From Chimonanthus salicifolius (taxonomy: Eukaryota; Streptophyta; Magnoliopsida; Laurales; Calycanthaceae), in assembly GCA_013350335.1 (NCBI GenBank), contig CM023538.1:53426769-53490768 (forward strand): a stretch of 64,000 nt of DNA. Direction: 5' to 3'. The notes below the pieces were generated by a model. That model had not been told where the DNA came from and ran no database searches. It worked only from the letters and a program-made list of their open reading frames with translations. A program made the position numbers and the translations under genes. Positions 12,501 to 24,825 of the stretch are shown here, one piece after another. Positions within the stretch are counted from its first letter, which is position 1; each line of letters starts with the position of its first letter.

Positions 12501-13354
12501 GACATGGGGATAACGTGATGCGCTATAACGGGAGTCCATGCTCCGTCGGGGCGACCGAGAAACAAACATGGGGATAGCCTGATGCGCTATAACGGGAGTC
12601 CATGCTCCGTCGGGGCAACCGAGAAGCAGACATGGGGATATCTTGATATGTGGAGATATAACTGGAGTCCATGCTCCGTCGGGCGACCGAGAAGCAAACA
12701 TGGGGATATCATGATGGTACGGATAATGGGTGGGACACATGACATAAGACACCCATGGCATGGCATTCATTTTACGGTTTTCATTATATTATTATCTGTA
12801 TGCTTGTTATCACTAATCCATATGTTAGCCCTACTCGGAGTCCTACTGGGCACATTGTCTAACGCCCTACTTCTACCCTAACTGATGACGCAGGAGACAG
12901 TGGAGCAGAAGGACGAGACGGGAGCCAAGCTTAGGAGCTTGGGGAAGACGGCTACTTAATTTATTTAAATTTGTTTTGGAAATGTATTTGAGTAGCCTAA
13001 CTTGTCGGAAATGTAATAATTTAGATTGCTTGCTATATTTTGGTTTTTATTTTTGGACGTTGAGACGTTGTGATATTTTGGTAATACTATGAATATTATC
13101 TTCCCTGCTATCTACAAAATTGGTAGGATAGTCTTTATTGTAATTTTCCGCACTCAGTGTAATATTCCTTGAGCTTACGTCTACGTGTGAACCGTTCTTC
13201 GTGGACTTCGTTCCACGCACACGTAGGGTTGGCCAGTTAAGGCCCGGGCTTTAGAAGCTCGGACTTAACTAGTGTCGTGACGTCCGCGCCCTTTGTCACG
13301 TTTAAAAAAAAAAAAAATAGACTCTGATTTCGGTGAAAAGGGGCGGGCGTTACA
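9592..13354 (+). mobile_element. Large solo LTR a (3.8 kb)
   Basis: The unit begins TGTAATGGCCCGG and ends GGGCGGGCGTTACA, with a perfect 5-bp TSD CTTTC (9587-9591 and 13355-13359). The GGCCCGG start and GGGCG-TTACA end match the style of large Ty3/gypsy chromovirus-type LTRs. TATAAATT near 10291 and a CT-rich leader with several small open frames are expected for an LTR, not for a gene. A 64-bp tandem array sits at 12405-12712 and an A-run precedes the 3' end. No partner LTR or gag-pol is present. Confidence 0.85.
12405..12712 (+). repeat. 64-bp tandem repeat, five units, inside solo LTR a
   Basis: Units start at 12405, 12469, 12533, 12597 and 12666, each with AGTCCATGCTCCGTCGGG then CGACCGAGAAGCA. 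The first three steps are exactly 64 bp and the fourth is 69 bp. Open frames across it, on both strands, are by-products of the repeat. Confidence 0.95.
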
Positions 13355-13359
13355 CTTTC

Positions 13360-14160
13360 TCCATCTTATCACTCGACCAATCACTCAGAACCCATTAACG
13401 CCAGCAACAACCTTGTTCGTCCATCAACCCTTCCATTCCAGATCCTACAACCTTTCCCACCTCGCAAACCAACACCCACATCCCCTTTCCACAAACTCAA
13501 ATCTACCCAACCATTACCTTCACATCCCCTTTCCACAAACTCAAATCTACCCAACCATTACCTTTACTGTTGACCAATTCTAAAACCCATATTTTCCAAA
13601 ACCCCATTAGCATGGCCTAATACCTTCGAAGTAAATAAACCCAAGACATCATATCTGCAACGTTTTCTTATGTGTGTAAAATTTTATTATGTTCAAAGAC
13701 CACAATTGTCAAATGAGACCTATGATAATCCTATTTACACTCTTTCCTCTTCATATCTATCTATGAAATTAAAATATTATCTAATTTATGAATATGCTGA
13801 ACTATAGTCACTTTTAGATATTAAACTCATTTCCTATAATATTATTAATCTCTAAAATTTGAAAGTATAGCTTTACTTTATTAATGTAACGAGTATGATT
13901 GTTTGTAGGCCCAAGTTTTGTGATTGAACAAGTAGGGCAATATGGGTTGTGCATGAATTTTGCAATATGTGACCTACATACACCCTTCAAATGACACTTT
14001 TTTAAGGGGAGATCGATTGAGTGGCTTGTTGTATAGAAAAATTATCTATTTTGAACTGATTTATTAAAATAATTTTGGCAATTATTTATTTATTTATTTA
14101 AAGATTTCTATTTTAATATGATAATTGAATGTGAATTGATTCAAAACCCATAAATTCTCC
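13360..14160. other. Non-genic spacer left of the duplicated block
   Basis: Bases 13360-13620 continue the C-rich host sequence broken by solo LTR a. From 13620 the DNA is AT-rich without gene signals. It has no counterpart beside P450 gene 2, so the left edge of the duplicated arm lies near 14160. Confidence 0.5.
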
Positions 14161-15851
14161 AGTTACATCCATCCATATCTTGCTTTCTTGTTCTCCTTTG
14201 GAGATTTTATAAAATATTTCTTTTTGTCTACTTTTGGTACAAGTTGATTTACCTGCTTTTCTTCCTCAGAATCTTTTATCCAAATATATATATGGCTGAC
14301 ACAGCCTTATCGCCAATAAACTTGTCTCACATGAAGACTTAAACTTGTCTAGTGATGACGGCCATGATACTATTGTCTAGTAAGAAAATAATTATTTTTA
14401 CTTTCATTTCTTTTTTAAAAGATCAAACTATCGAACCTTCCCATCTGATTTAATTAGATGTCTTATTTAACTAATTCTTAAAACATGTCTAAATTTCCCT
14501 ATCTATTATGAGAAGTAATTATTTTTATATTCAGGGAAATTTGATCTCAAAATATTCCACAAACAAAAATGAGAATTGATCATTAAATTAACTTCTCAGA
14601 ATTATTTTAAATATACTCTTTCATCCTATCCCATGAATAAAATAGTTTTCTTTTTAAATTAATTATTATTCTTACTCTTTCATCCCATCCCATGAATGAA
14701 ACAGTTTTCTTTTTAAATTAATTGTTATGAGACAGCGTTACATAAAGTCAGATTAATCAGCATGGATGCATAAATTCTATGTGAGGAAGTGAATGAAGAC
14801 GCCAAAGACTTTAGCATGGGCCATCGGCCATGCCCAGTCTGCGTTTTGGAATTTTTTTTTCCAGCTGTTGGTTTTGATGATCTTGTCCATCATCAATATG
14901 TTAGGATGAATTTATAGTTTATGAGTTGTAACTTTAACCTCCTTCAATAAAAGAACTATGTCACACCTCGAGACCTTACAAAAAAAAAAAGCTATGTCCT
15001 TCCAAACCTTTCACGAATAATCAGGTCATAGAAGGGGTAATAAAATTGGCAGACCCAAGACATTGGCCGATATCTTATATTACATTATTTTATTATTTTT
15101 TATTATATCGGTCAGTTTTTCTTTTCTAATTAAAAAAATAAAAATATGAAAATGTGGCTTTTTTTTAAAAAAAAATTCTAGAATTGAAAAATCTAAAATA
15201 TCAGCCGATATTTGAATCGATATCAGACAGATATTGGCAGATATCATTTGAGGTGTCAGTATGAGACATTGGCCGATATCTGACCTTTTTTAAAAAATAA
15301 ATAATATCTATGGATATCGGACGATATCTATTGTACGGACCGAGATTTGGTCCTTTGGATCATTCTTTTTAATTGATTGATAAAATTTTGAGATGGTAAT
15401 ATGAAAAAATTATAAGGTAGAAATTCTTTCTAATTGATGATAAAGTTTTGATATGGGAATATGAAAAAATTGCATCGATTTATACAAAATGAAATTTGAC
15501 TTCTGAGATCATCTTACGGTTTCAAAGATATTTCACTTATGAATTTAGAACTCTTTTTAGTGGGAATCGAACCTGGTCTCTTTTTAGTTTAGTGTGGCCC
15601 ACTCTCCAATGGAGTCTCAGTCTTGGTTAAGGCTTTTTAAAGGAAGATACAGTTTTGAAAGTCTCAAGTCTAAAATAGTTGGCAAAGGTCAAGCTTGCCG
15701 TCTTTAAAGTTTGAGTCAATCTGCCATCAAATTTGAATCCAATATGCATGTGGGTCCGCTTTTTATCAATAAGACGTTATCCATGACACAACATTTATAC
15801 AAGTGTCTCAACTTCACGTACTGGACTCATCTCTGGCATTTTCCTAGTATG
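14160..15851 (+). other. Distal 5' flank of P450 gene 1, left arm of the inverted duplication
   Basis: Blocks here match, on the opposite strand, DNA upstream of P450 gene 2. About 14160-14350 pairs with 37705-37920 (shared word GCCAATAAACTTGTCTCAC). About 15690-15730 pairs with 37425-37500. The part around 15760-15826 pairs with pieces at 37026-37060 and 34965-35020. No gene is seen. The stretch 15050-15350 is rich in CGATATC words, a common plant interspersed-repeat style. Confidence 0.65.
14614..14731 (+). repeat. 59-bp tandem duplication
   Basis: Two adjacent copies (14614-14672 and 14673-14731) share TACTCTTTCATCC-ATCCCATGAAT and TTTTCTTTTTAAATTAATT, differing at only a few bases in their first 50. 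Confidence 0.85.
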
Positions 15852-16220
15852 GCTCAATAGGATTGGATTAAGTTGAGTTTTAATAAATTCAATTTAATTT
15901 ATATAAAAAACTATTAAATTTGGCTTAATTTAAATTGTTGATCCTAATGACTCAATCTGATTTGACTTGAATTGTTGATGCGAGTCAATCTGAGTAGTGT
16001 TTTATAACTTAGTGTAAATAAGTCAAATCGAGTTATGTCAAGTCAGATCGAGTTAATTTTAAAATTTTCAACTCAACCTGACTTGAATTTTATACAAGTT
16101 TTTATTTTTCAAACTAGATTCGACCCGAAATATATAAATACATAACGCAAATCCATTGATTTCTCGAGTTGGGTCATACAGGTTAAGTTAAAACCTGACC
16201 CAACTTTCACCCGTATCCAA
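15852..16220. mobile_element. Interspersed repeat, about 370 bp, in the gene 1 arm only
   Basis: The insert is flanked by direct TAGTATG (15845-15851 and 16221-16227). It is absent at the equivalent site of the gene 2 arm (about 31735-31745), where the flanking words run on without it. It contains many GAGTCAA/CGAGTT-type words and ends in ACTTTCACCCG, similar to the MITE at 16523. Clear terminal inverted repeats were not found, so its class is open. Confidence 0.6.
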
Positions 16221-16522
16221 TAGTATGATCAAATCGCTTCAAACAAATTTCTTTCAATCTATTTTATAATCTTATATTTATCAAATTTATTTTAAAAAAT
16301 TAACAATTTGATGTTAATTCATAAAAATAGATTAAAAAGTCTTAAATACAGCTAATTCTAAATTAAAATAAACAATTTTCAATTCAGATGAGTATTAAAA
16401 ATAAAATTATGTTTTGATTTTATTAAACAATAATCAGAGTGCATAAGTTATTAACCACCTCTGTTAAAATGATTAAGTCGAATTAATAAAGAAAAAGCCT
16501 TTTAATGAGGTGGTATGATTAG

Positions 16523-16896
16523 GGCTGAAATCGGGCCGGGTCGAGTCAGGTTTTTTAAAACCCAACCCTGCTCGAGTTACTAATATATGGAACCCGACCC
16601 GACGCGACCCAAACTTTGGACTCGGACATCGTGACCCGACCCGACCCGAATGATAACCCGACTCAACCCGAAACCCCACCCGACCTGCATTTTGAACCTA
16701 CTTTAGCCTACTTTTTACCAGGTCGGATCGGGTTAACTTAAAAATCTCTCAACCCAACCCGACCCGAATTCAATGTGAGTTTCTGACTTTTCAACCCGAC
16801 CCGACCCGCTGACCTGACTTTCATAACCCGACCCGCATGATTTTCAGGTAGGGTCATGCGGGTTCGGGCCAAAACCCGATCCGAGTTTCACCCCTA
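16523..16896. mobile_element. GC-rich MITE in the promoter region of P450 gene 1
   Basis: A roughly 374-bp block, far more GC-rich than its surroundings, is packed with AACCCGACCCG words. It is flanked by the direct repeat GGTATGATTAG (16512-16522 and 16897-16907). Its ends are inverted: AGGGCTGAAATCGGGCCGGGT at the left resembles the complement of the right end, AGGGGTGAAACTCGGATCGGGT. The gene 2 promoter has the unfilled site (about 31300-31320). A 9-11 bp TSD hints at a Mutator-type origin; this is inference. Confidence 0.75.
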
Positions 16897-17224
16897 GGTA
16901 TGATTAGATAAATGTCATATTATATTCACAGTCTATTTAGGTAGTTCTACTTCACTAATTCTTGAAGCATGTATAAATCTCTCTATCCGTGTCAGGTGGG
17001 GAATGACTCTTATTGAGAGGGGCTTGATCCAAAAGCTCTAAGAAACAAAGGTGAGAATTGACAATCAAACTAATCCCTCGTAGTTTAGTTCTTTACTTTC
17101 TTAACTTAATCATATAATCATATCCATCATTTTAACTCATTTTTAAGATAAATACAGAGCCAAAACAATATAGAGAAGTAACCGTGACACTGATATTACT
17201 TATAGTAAGAGAAGGATTTTCCTC

Positions 17225-17230
17225 TATAAA
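17225..17230 (+). promoter_or_regulatory. TATA box of P450 gene 1
   Basis: TATAAA in CCTCTATAAATCC, 125 bases before the start codon. The same CCTCTATAAAT core occurs upstream of gene 2, within a block of about 200 bases conserved between the two promoters. Confidence 0.75.
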
Positions 17231-17349
17231 TCCTTGTCACACATTTCTCAAGCTATCGTACTTGCATCCTCATCGTCCAACGGAGGAAGAAGAAGAAGAA
17301 GTGCCTTATATCCCATTTTCCATATCCATTATTTTCAGCAGCCAACACC

Positions 17350-19732
17350 ATGGAATCTGACCATGAACAGATGCTCATTACAGTCTGTATATCCTTTCTG
17401 ATACTGCTTCTCACTATTGCTTGGTGGCACCTTAGAAAGCTGAGGAAGAGCGTCCCACCTCTTCCACCTGGCCCTCGCGGCCTGCCTTTGATTGGGAACC
17501 TTCTCTCCCTCGACTCTGAGCTCCACCGCTTTTTCACAGATCTAGCCAAGTCCTACGGCCCCATCTTCAAGTTGCAACTGGGAAGAAAGCTATGCGTGGT
17601 GGTGAGCTCCCCGTCAATAGCCAAGGAGCTTCTCAAGGACCACGACGTCGTCTTCGCCAACCGCGACGTGCCCACCACCGCAAAAGCCATGACCTACGGT
17701 GGGATAGACATCGCCTGGTCACCCCACGGTCCAGAATGGCGCATGCTGAGGAAGATATGCTCACGTGATATGATGAGCAATCCCGTCCTCGACGCCTACA
17801 ATGGCCTGCGGCTGCGAGAGATTGGAGAAATGGCGCGCCACTTGCAAGGCAAGGTCGGGACGCCCGTGGACATAAGCGAGCTGATGTCTTCCACCACTCT
17901 GGATGTGGTGATGAGCATGATGTGGGGCGGTCAGGTGACCATGGATGAGGAAGAAATGGAGAAAGTCCGTCGAGAGTGCCGCCAGATGACCAGGGAAGCG
18001 GTAGACCTGTTGGGAGTCCCCAACATCTCCGATCTGTTTCCGGTGCTCGCCCCGCTCGATCTGCAGGGCTTGACTCGCAAGGCAGGGAGGGTGTTTTCTT
18101 GGTTTGATCAGGTTTTGGAGTTGGTAATGAATAAACGGCGGATATGGGAGGAGACCGGAGGGGTTGTCGATGAGGAGAAGAGTGATTTTCTGCAGTTGCT
18201 GTTGCAGCTAAGGAAGAAGGAAGAGTCTTTGACCCTCAACCACATCAAAGTCTTGTTCATGGTATGCTCTGCTACTCTCTGATATTAAAAATATCAGTAT
18301 TTTTAACAATTTTCTACTGAATTTATTATAAATTATTTAAATTTTAATATAGTTGAAAATCTTAACCATTGTATTGACAATCTTAACAAACCTAATATAA
18401 TCTAACTTATGAATTTGTCGGATAGGCCAAAACTAATCCAATTGCATCTTACTACAATTTTTTAAAGTAAAATATAGATTGAATTGACAATATAATGTAT
18501 TGTTAGCGGTGGTGGTGGTTATTATTTCAGTCGTCCTCATCATCATTATTATTATCTAAAATCAATTGTAATTAAATTAAAATTAATACCTCACGCTCTC
18601 GCCCGTATAATAATGGCAAAACTTCATTTATAAATTATTGTGGAAATCTTTTTGTTGCATGAAAATAAAAAATGAATAACCATGGAAAAAAAATCTATAA
18701 TTTTTATTTTCTATGAAAAAATTGCTAAAAAGTATTTTTTAACAAAGAACAGATGCACCCCGAACATATCCTGAAAGTAAAGATATTCTTCATCTTCTCT
18801 TAAATTATTGAAAGGTAATCATGTTATTTGAAATTGATCCTTCAAATGAGTTATGTGGTTGCTCATCAAACTCAGACCGACACGGGTCACTGTTTTCGAA
18901 ATTTTTAAACTATGTTTGTTGCTCATCTCACCCATATATTGTTGTGTTTGAGCTTTGTGGGCCTCCAAAATCTCCATCTCATTGTTCCAAACTTTTACTC
19001 GCATATCCTATCTTATTAAAATCAATTTCCAAATGTCCTATTGTAAAAGTTTAAATTGGAAATTGCAAATTTTCAATTGAATGAATTCTCTCTCTCTTGC
19101 AGGATATAATTGTGGCTGGAACAGACACAACATCGACTACATTAGAATGGGCAATGGCTGTGTTAATGAAACACCCAAAGATTATGAAAAACGCACAAGA
19201 AGAATTGGAGGAAGTGGTGGGGATGAACAGTGTTGTTGAAGAGCACCATTTGCCTCAATTACACTTTCTGAGAGCAATATTGATGGAAACACTGCGTTTA
19301 TACCCACCAGGCCCTCTCTTACTCCCTAGGACACCAACCCAATCCTCCACTATTGCTGGCTACACAATCCCAATGGGTGCTCGAGTCTTAGTAAATGCAT
19401 GGGCCATACATAGAGACCCTGAGTCATGGGAAAACCCTACTGAGTTCAACCCAGATAGGTTCTTGATGGCCACAGGGAAATGGGATTCTATTGGCAATGA
19501 TTTTCGTTATATTCCCTTTGGATCAGGAAGGCGAAAATGCGTAGGAGTAGCCATGGCAGAAAGAATGCTTATCCATGTCTTTGCAACATTGTTGCATTTA
19601 TTTGAATGGAAATTGCCAGAGGGAACTAATGTTGATCTCACAGAAAAGTTTGGAGTAGTGCTAACGAAGGCTACACCACTAGTTGTCATCCCCACTACAA
19701 GATTAAACCTGCATCTCTACTCTCAAGAGTAA
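17350..19732 (+). CDS. Cytochrome P450, CYP706-like (gene 1)
   Basis: This is an ER-anchored haem-thiolate monooxygenase using NADPH-P450 reductase. Exon 1 is 17350-18261 and exon 2 is 19103-19732; the 841-bp intron has GT-AG ends and phase 0. The product is 513 residues, a normal length. Seen in the protein: a membrane anchor at about 8-26; hinge PPLPPGPRG 36-44; helix-C WRMLR 130-134; I-helix AGTDTT 309-314; ExxR at E366/R369; FNPDRF 419-424; and the haem loop FGSGRRKCVG 443-452 with ligand Cys450. The word NRDVP...TYGGIDI...GPEWRMLRKIC and the intron just before the I-helix point to CYP706. Known CYP706 enzymes oxidise sesquiterpenes, other volatiles or flavones; the substrate here is unknown. 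The start follows the conserved MESD beginning of gene 2, and no upstream in-frame ATG exists at the matching codon (ATA at 17308). The gene appears intact. Confidence 0.95.
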
Positions 19733-19866
19733 TCACCATCCGATTCAAATTGGTTTTTGTCTAAATAAGTGTACGAAACCGTTTGGCTTGTGTAAACTTC
19801 CTATATTTTATTTTCTTTCTAGTTTTATGGTTCAATACTTTTGATGTAGCAATTGAACAAGGCATG

Positions 19867-19872
19867 AATAAA
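19867..19872 (+). terminator. Poly(A) signal candidate of P450 gene 1
   Basis: AATAAA in GGCATGAATAAAAGG, 135 bases after the stop codon. The 3' region is T-rich before it. It is a plausible signal, not proven. Confidence 0.5.
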
Positions 19873-22175
19873 AGGTTTGACTTATTAACAATTCAACTTT
19901 TAAGACAATGATCAAGAGCTCTGTTATTGTTCATCATGATGGCAATCAATGAAATCTTAATCCATCTTTCTATTGTCAATACGAAAACATTCTACACAAG
20001 GTCTTACTAAGAAGTTGTTGGAATAATTAGAATAATTATGTTATTCAGATTTTTAGTTTGAGTTTACTTCTAATTAAGAGCTATATTTAATTTATAATTA
20101 GTTAAGTATTTGAATATAATTATTATAGTTCTAAGTCGACTAGAGACTATAAATATATATAATAATTTAGATATGAAATGTAATATAAATTTTATTTTTC
20201 TACATGTATTAACGGAACACGTGCCTGTTGAGTGATCCTCCGATAACCGAGCCTCTTCTTCTCTCCCTCTGCTGAGGGAGAGGGAGAGGGAGGGGAAATC
20301 TTTAGTTTCGATTTGAGTTTGGTTGAGTGTTGCTTTAAGGTGTTTCCATTGTTTCCGAGTTTTGAACAATAGATTTGAAACCCATCGTTTTTGCTACCCC
20401 TCTATATTCTCAAGATCGTTTCATCACCACTGTTCGCTGCCTATCCATCGTTGTTCTGTTATTGCAGTCCCTCCTTCGCATATCATCGTCGGGCCCAGAT
20501 TTGCCCACTGCTTGCAGATCTATCAAATAGTTTTTCAGATCTCCAGAAAGGGGGAGAGAGCAGAAAGGATCTGCGAGAACTCAGATCTCTCGCCATCAAG
20601 GCACTCGTCGCAGATCTCTGCCATGAATCAGCAAGAATATTTTTAGATCTGAGATCTGCAAGCCCTTTTTAATTTGTTTGACTGCTACCTCCCCCTGTTG
20701 GTCTTCTCTTCCTGCAGCCGATCCCAACATCTCTAGTCTGCAGTCAAGCGTTTCCTGCAGTGCCAACGTTTACAGATCTATCTCGCCGGATCTGTCATTG
20801 CTGCCTGGTTGTTGTTGGAACTCTGCCCACATACCAGACTTCTGCAACCCCAGATGCCTCCCCACTCGACTACACTGTTTCCTCAAATACACTCCGGCGC
20901 TCAGGTTTGGTCTCCAGACCTTGTCCGTGCTATTGCTGAGAGGGACAATGTCTTTCAAGAACAAAAACTATTCTCGGATTTGAAGAGAAACATAGAGAAT
21001 TTTCTCGCCCGTGATTCTGCTACGATTTTCTCGCCTGGTGATTCCCCTTGTCTGATCGCAGTCTCCGCCGCTTGCATTGTGATGTGACCGCCGCACTCTG
21101 CTTTCGGTCCATCTTTTTCAGATCTGGGTTTCCGCTCTGGGTTTCATAAAGCAGATCTCATATCTGTTTTTTGCCTGGGTCGTGCACGCCGTTCTGCTGT
21201 GTTGTGTGCAGCCGGTCTCTGAATGAGACAACTCTGCTTGCTGTTTTTGACTGCGATCAGCCCAACAATGCCGAGCGCCGCTGTCTTGGCCGCCCCATAT
21301 CTGGTATTTTTATCTCTTCTACATCTGTCGATTACTCTCCTCAAGCCGATCGTCTGCACGCTGCTGCTCCTTTCCCGATTATCACTGTTTTGAGCATGAG
21401 AGATTCCAGATCTGCTAAGCTTGTCTTCTCTATGCATGCTGAACATATTCTGCTGCCAGTTTTTGGGTAGATATGACTGTGCTGCCAGTTTTTGGGCTAA
21501 GGATGGAAAGGAAGTCTTGGATTTAAAAAAAATCAAACTAGAGAAGATACGATGAAATATGAAATGGGTTGCAGCAAAAAAGGTTTTGTGCATCTCTTCC
21601 TTCCGTTGTTGTCGTCCTCCATGTGGTGCTTATCTTGCAAAAGATGGAGATAGAAAAGTTATGTTGGTGATTCCTTGGCTGTCTTTGAAGGATCAAGAGA
21701 CTGCTGGCTGAGATGCTATAGCCAAGGCAAATCTTGATGTGAAGGCTGAGAAGATTGAGAAGATCTGATGGTGAATCTTGATGGAAAGAGTGGTTAAAAG
21801 TCACTTTTGTAATCTCTCTTGAATGTGTGTTTCCTCGGGCAGCCATTAGCTATGGACCCAATTTAATTTTTCAAGCAAGACTCGTTGAAGCTTGTACGAG
21901 AGTGAGTTGCACTCGAGTGCAAGTGCATACCATTCCTAATCAAGTCAGGGTGAAGAGAGACTAAATTTCTTTCTTCCAAATTGTTAAAAGAAGCCCTACA
22001 ATTGATTAACACCATAATTGGTGTACTTGCGGGTATTTTTGTTGTTTCTTCTCGCCATGATGTGTGCTAAGAAGAAAGGAAAAGAGTTGAAAAAAGGGAT
22101 ACAAATTGCCCTTCTCCTATTTGTTGAAGTCGAAGAAAGGGACGCAACTTGCTTTTTTTGTCGTTTCTTGAAAAT

Positions 22176-22385
22176 GTGGCTACAGCTTTTGTATGCTGGC
22201 CTTTTTTGGCTATAGCCTTTGTTTGCTGGCCTTTCATGGCTACAACCTTTGTTTGATGGCCTTTCATGACTATAATATTTGCTAGCCTTTTATGGCTACA
22301 AACCTATTTGCTGGTCTTTATGACTTTAGTCATTGTTTGTTGGCTTTTTATGGCTACAACCTTATTTGTTGGTTTTTATGATTTT
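22176..22385 (+). repeat. About 30-bp tandem repeat, left part
   Basis: Around seven degenerate units of the type GCTGGCCTTTCATGGCTACAA-CCTTTGTTT. The array resumes at 24702 after solo LTR A2, showing that the LTR landed inside it. Confidence 0.8.
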
Positions 22386-24701
22386 TGTTGAGACTTGAAA
22401 AATGACATTTTTATCCTTAATTATTGGACCAGTTAGCTCTTGTTTTTGTATATATTAGATACATTTAATGTTATTTTCAGTTTTGTAGAGATAAATTGGA
22501 GTAAAAAGGAAATCAACTTAAAACCTGGAGTATTTGAAAGATTTGAGCTTAAATTAGAAAACCTAGAATTCCAATGATTATTTCACCACTTTGGGAATTC
22601 AAATTGTAAATTGGTTAGTTTGGATCCAGTTATCAAAGTCCGGATGAGTCAAATATTTTTAGATGAGTGGTGAATTAATTCTGGAAGAGGAAGCTTCAAT
22701 TCAAGATGTGAGAATTGGAAATTCAAGATCCATCTTAATTGGGCCAGGCTATGTAATCCATGTATTCTGTAAATTGAGCCAGGCCAGTGTCCAAGTTCAA
22801 GTTAAAGCCCAACAAGCCAATGTGCAAGCACAGTCCAACAAAGGCCCAAGTTCTCAAGATCAAGATCAATTCAAGTGGGCCTAAGCTTCAGTTCATGTCC
22901 ATAAGCCTAAGTCCAATTGGAAGCCCAATTAGCCTAAATCCATCTATCATACCCAATGCGCATTTCATCCATTCATTTAGATCTCATCTCCTCCGTTCAT
23001 TCCATGTATTTTAATCTAAGCCATTCATTTCATTCATTACCTTAGGTAAACCCTAGATCCATATATTAAATCCAACCTGTCCATGCATCCTAATTAGATT
23101 TAGGACATCCAAACCATCCGTCATATAGATAAACATTAGGATTAAGAACATCCATACATTATCTATCTATCCATCCAATTAGATCATCCATCATCTATCA
23201 AAGCCATTAGATCTAGGTCATTCAATCTTGGCCCTTCATTTCATGCATCCATCTCTTAGAACCCTAGACATCTCATTTAATTCATACAAAATAGCCATCA
23301 TGCTCATGCATCTTTTGGAAAATCCCGTTAACACTCCATGCGCATACACCTCATTCCAAATCCACTCCTACAACTTAACACCTCGTGCGGATACCCTCCT
23401 TGCATCATACAAAAATCACAATCCAATTCCATCGAGAATCCCAAGCCAAGATCCCTAAGTTTTCTCTCTACATCACTCAATCCCTATTTCCACTCCATCC
23501 ATACCACAATTCCAATCCATCCATACGGCTACATCCCATTCTAAAATCTATCCATGCGCACAACACTAAAATCCCTACACTTTAGCTCAAAGTCCTACCA
23601 ATTTTATTCCTCCACTTCAAGCTATAATTACAAGGGCTCACCCACAGTAAAAATTGACCAGAGCCAAGGGCTGAACTAGTGCATTGAGATGGGAGAAGAG
23701 AAGATCAAGAGGAGCAGTGTTGAATTCGAATTTCATGTTGGCATTCTTTTAATTCATGCATTCTAATTCTTGAATTTTTAATTCACATCCTTATATTGTA
23801 ATTTTGGATTTTTTCCTATTAATGAAATAAATTTGAGGCATAGTTGTTTAGACTATTGGTTTTTCCCATTTACGAATTTTATGAATGTTTAAATTTTGAT
23901 TTTAATCTTTTTATTGTTATATGTTGAAGACTTAATCTAAAGATTTCTCAAAATTAAACATCGTGATTTGAGAGAAAATTGAACTTGATTATTTCATTCT
24001 AAGACTCTTTTTAGGTATTTGAAATAATTAGACATGAAAGTTCAAGTGGAAATTTGATTTAACCTAAGGTTTATTTTGATTAATTTTTGTTTAATGAAAC
24101 TCATATTATTTCTTTTAAGATTAATTTTAAAAGGAAGACATGAAATAAAATTTGTAAATTAATGTGAGTTCCAGAGTCTAGGTCATGGATTTATTTTACT
24201 AATATGGGATATGATACCGGCTTGAGAACTTGACTTTGTCCAATTGTAAATATTTTACGTTTGTTTGCGTTTGTTCTTTTATTTTATTTTATTCATTCAA
24301 TTCTTTAAAATCTTTTCTGAACTACGCTAGAAATATTATATTTGCTTCCTAATTAATTGATTTTAAGTTAAGCTGAGATTATTTAATTTCTCTCTGCCAT
24401 TTAATTAAACTTTGAATGTATTAACTTTAGATCACATATTTAATTAATTTTCAAGATGTTAATTTGGATTTTGTTGAATTAAGCACATAACTCTATTTTT
24501 TAGAAAATTAGATTTCATGTTTAAGAATTAATTCCATAATTTTATTTTCTTTGATTACATTATTTTAAATGGTACCAATTTATATTTCCATACATATATT
24601 TTGTTGATTTCTCTTGAGTTCGACCTCACACTCATTCACTACTAAACTATATATGGTTCGTGCGCTTGCGAGATTATAAATGTAAAATTTAATCATCAAC
24701 A
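22386..24701 (+). mobile_element. Solo LTR A2
   Basis: A 2316-bp relative of solo LTR A1: start TGTTGAGACTTG, end CATCAACA, with shared blocks such as CCAATGTGCAAGC and AAGGCCCAAGTTCTCAA in the first half and CGCTTGCGAGATTATAA at the end. Flanks ATTTT (22381-22385) and ACTTC (24702-24706) fit a TSD if two C to T changes occurred. It lies inside a 30-bp tandem repeat. A poly(A)-type AATGAAATAAA occurs near 23822. No coding region is seen. Confidence 0.8.
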
Positions 24702-24825
24702 ACTTCAGTCATTTTTTGTTGGCCTTTTATGACTACAATCCTATTTGATGGTCTTTATGACTTCAACAATTGTTTGCTGGCCTTTATGGCTACAACCATT
24801 GTTTGCTGGCCTTTACGATCTGATT
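24702..24825 (+). repeat. About 30-bp tandem repeat, right part
   Basis: About four further units (GGCCTTTATGGCTACAACC and variants) continue the array at 22176-22385. Confidence 0.8.

Noticed and set aside
12459..12881. Repetitive proteins on both strands (for example RSPDGAWTPVI repeats)
   Set aside because: They come from the 64-bp minisatellite in solo LTR a; the repeat does not keep one reading frame.
15540..15620. A B-box-like GGTTCGATTCC on the - strand suggesting a SINE or tRNA
   Set aside because: No convincing A-box at the right distance, no cloverleaf and no TSD.
18821..19054. A 77-codon frame between the two exons of P450 gene 1
   Set aside because: It lies inside the intron, which has proper GT-AG ends, and no P450 or other motif is present.
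20323..21846. Open frames up to 149 codons on both strands
   Set aside because: Interior of the third AGATCTG-rich element. No recognisable protein similarity; overlapping frames on both strands argue against coding.
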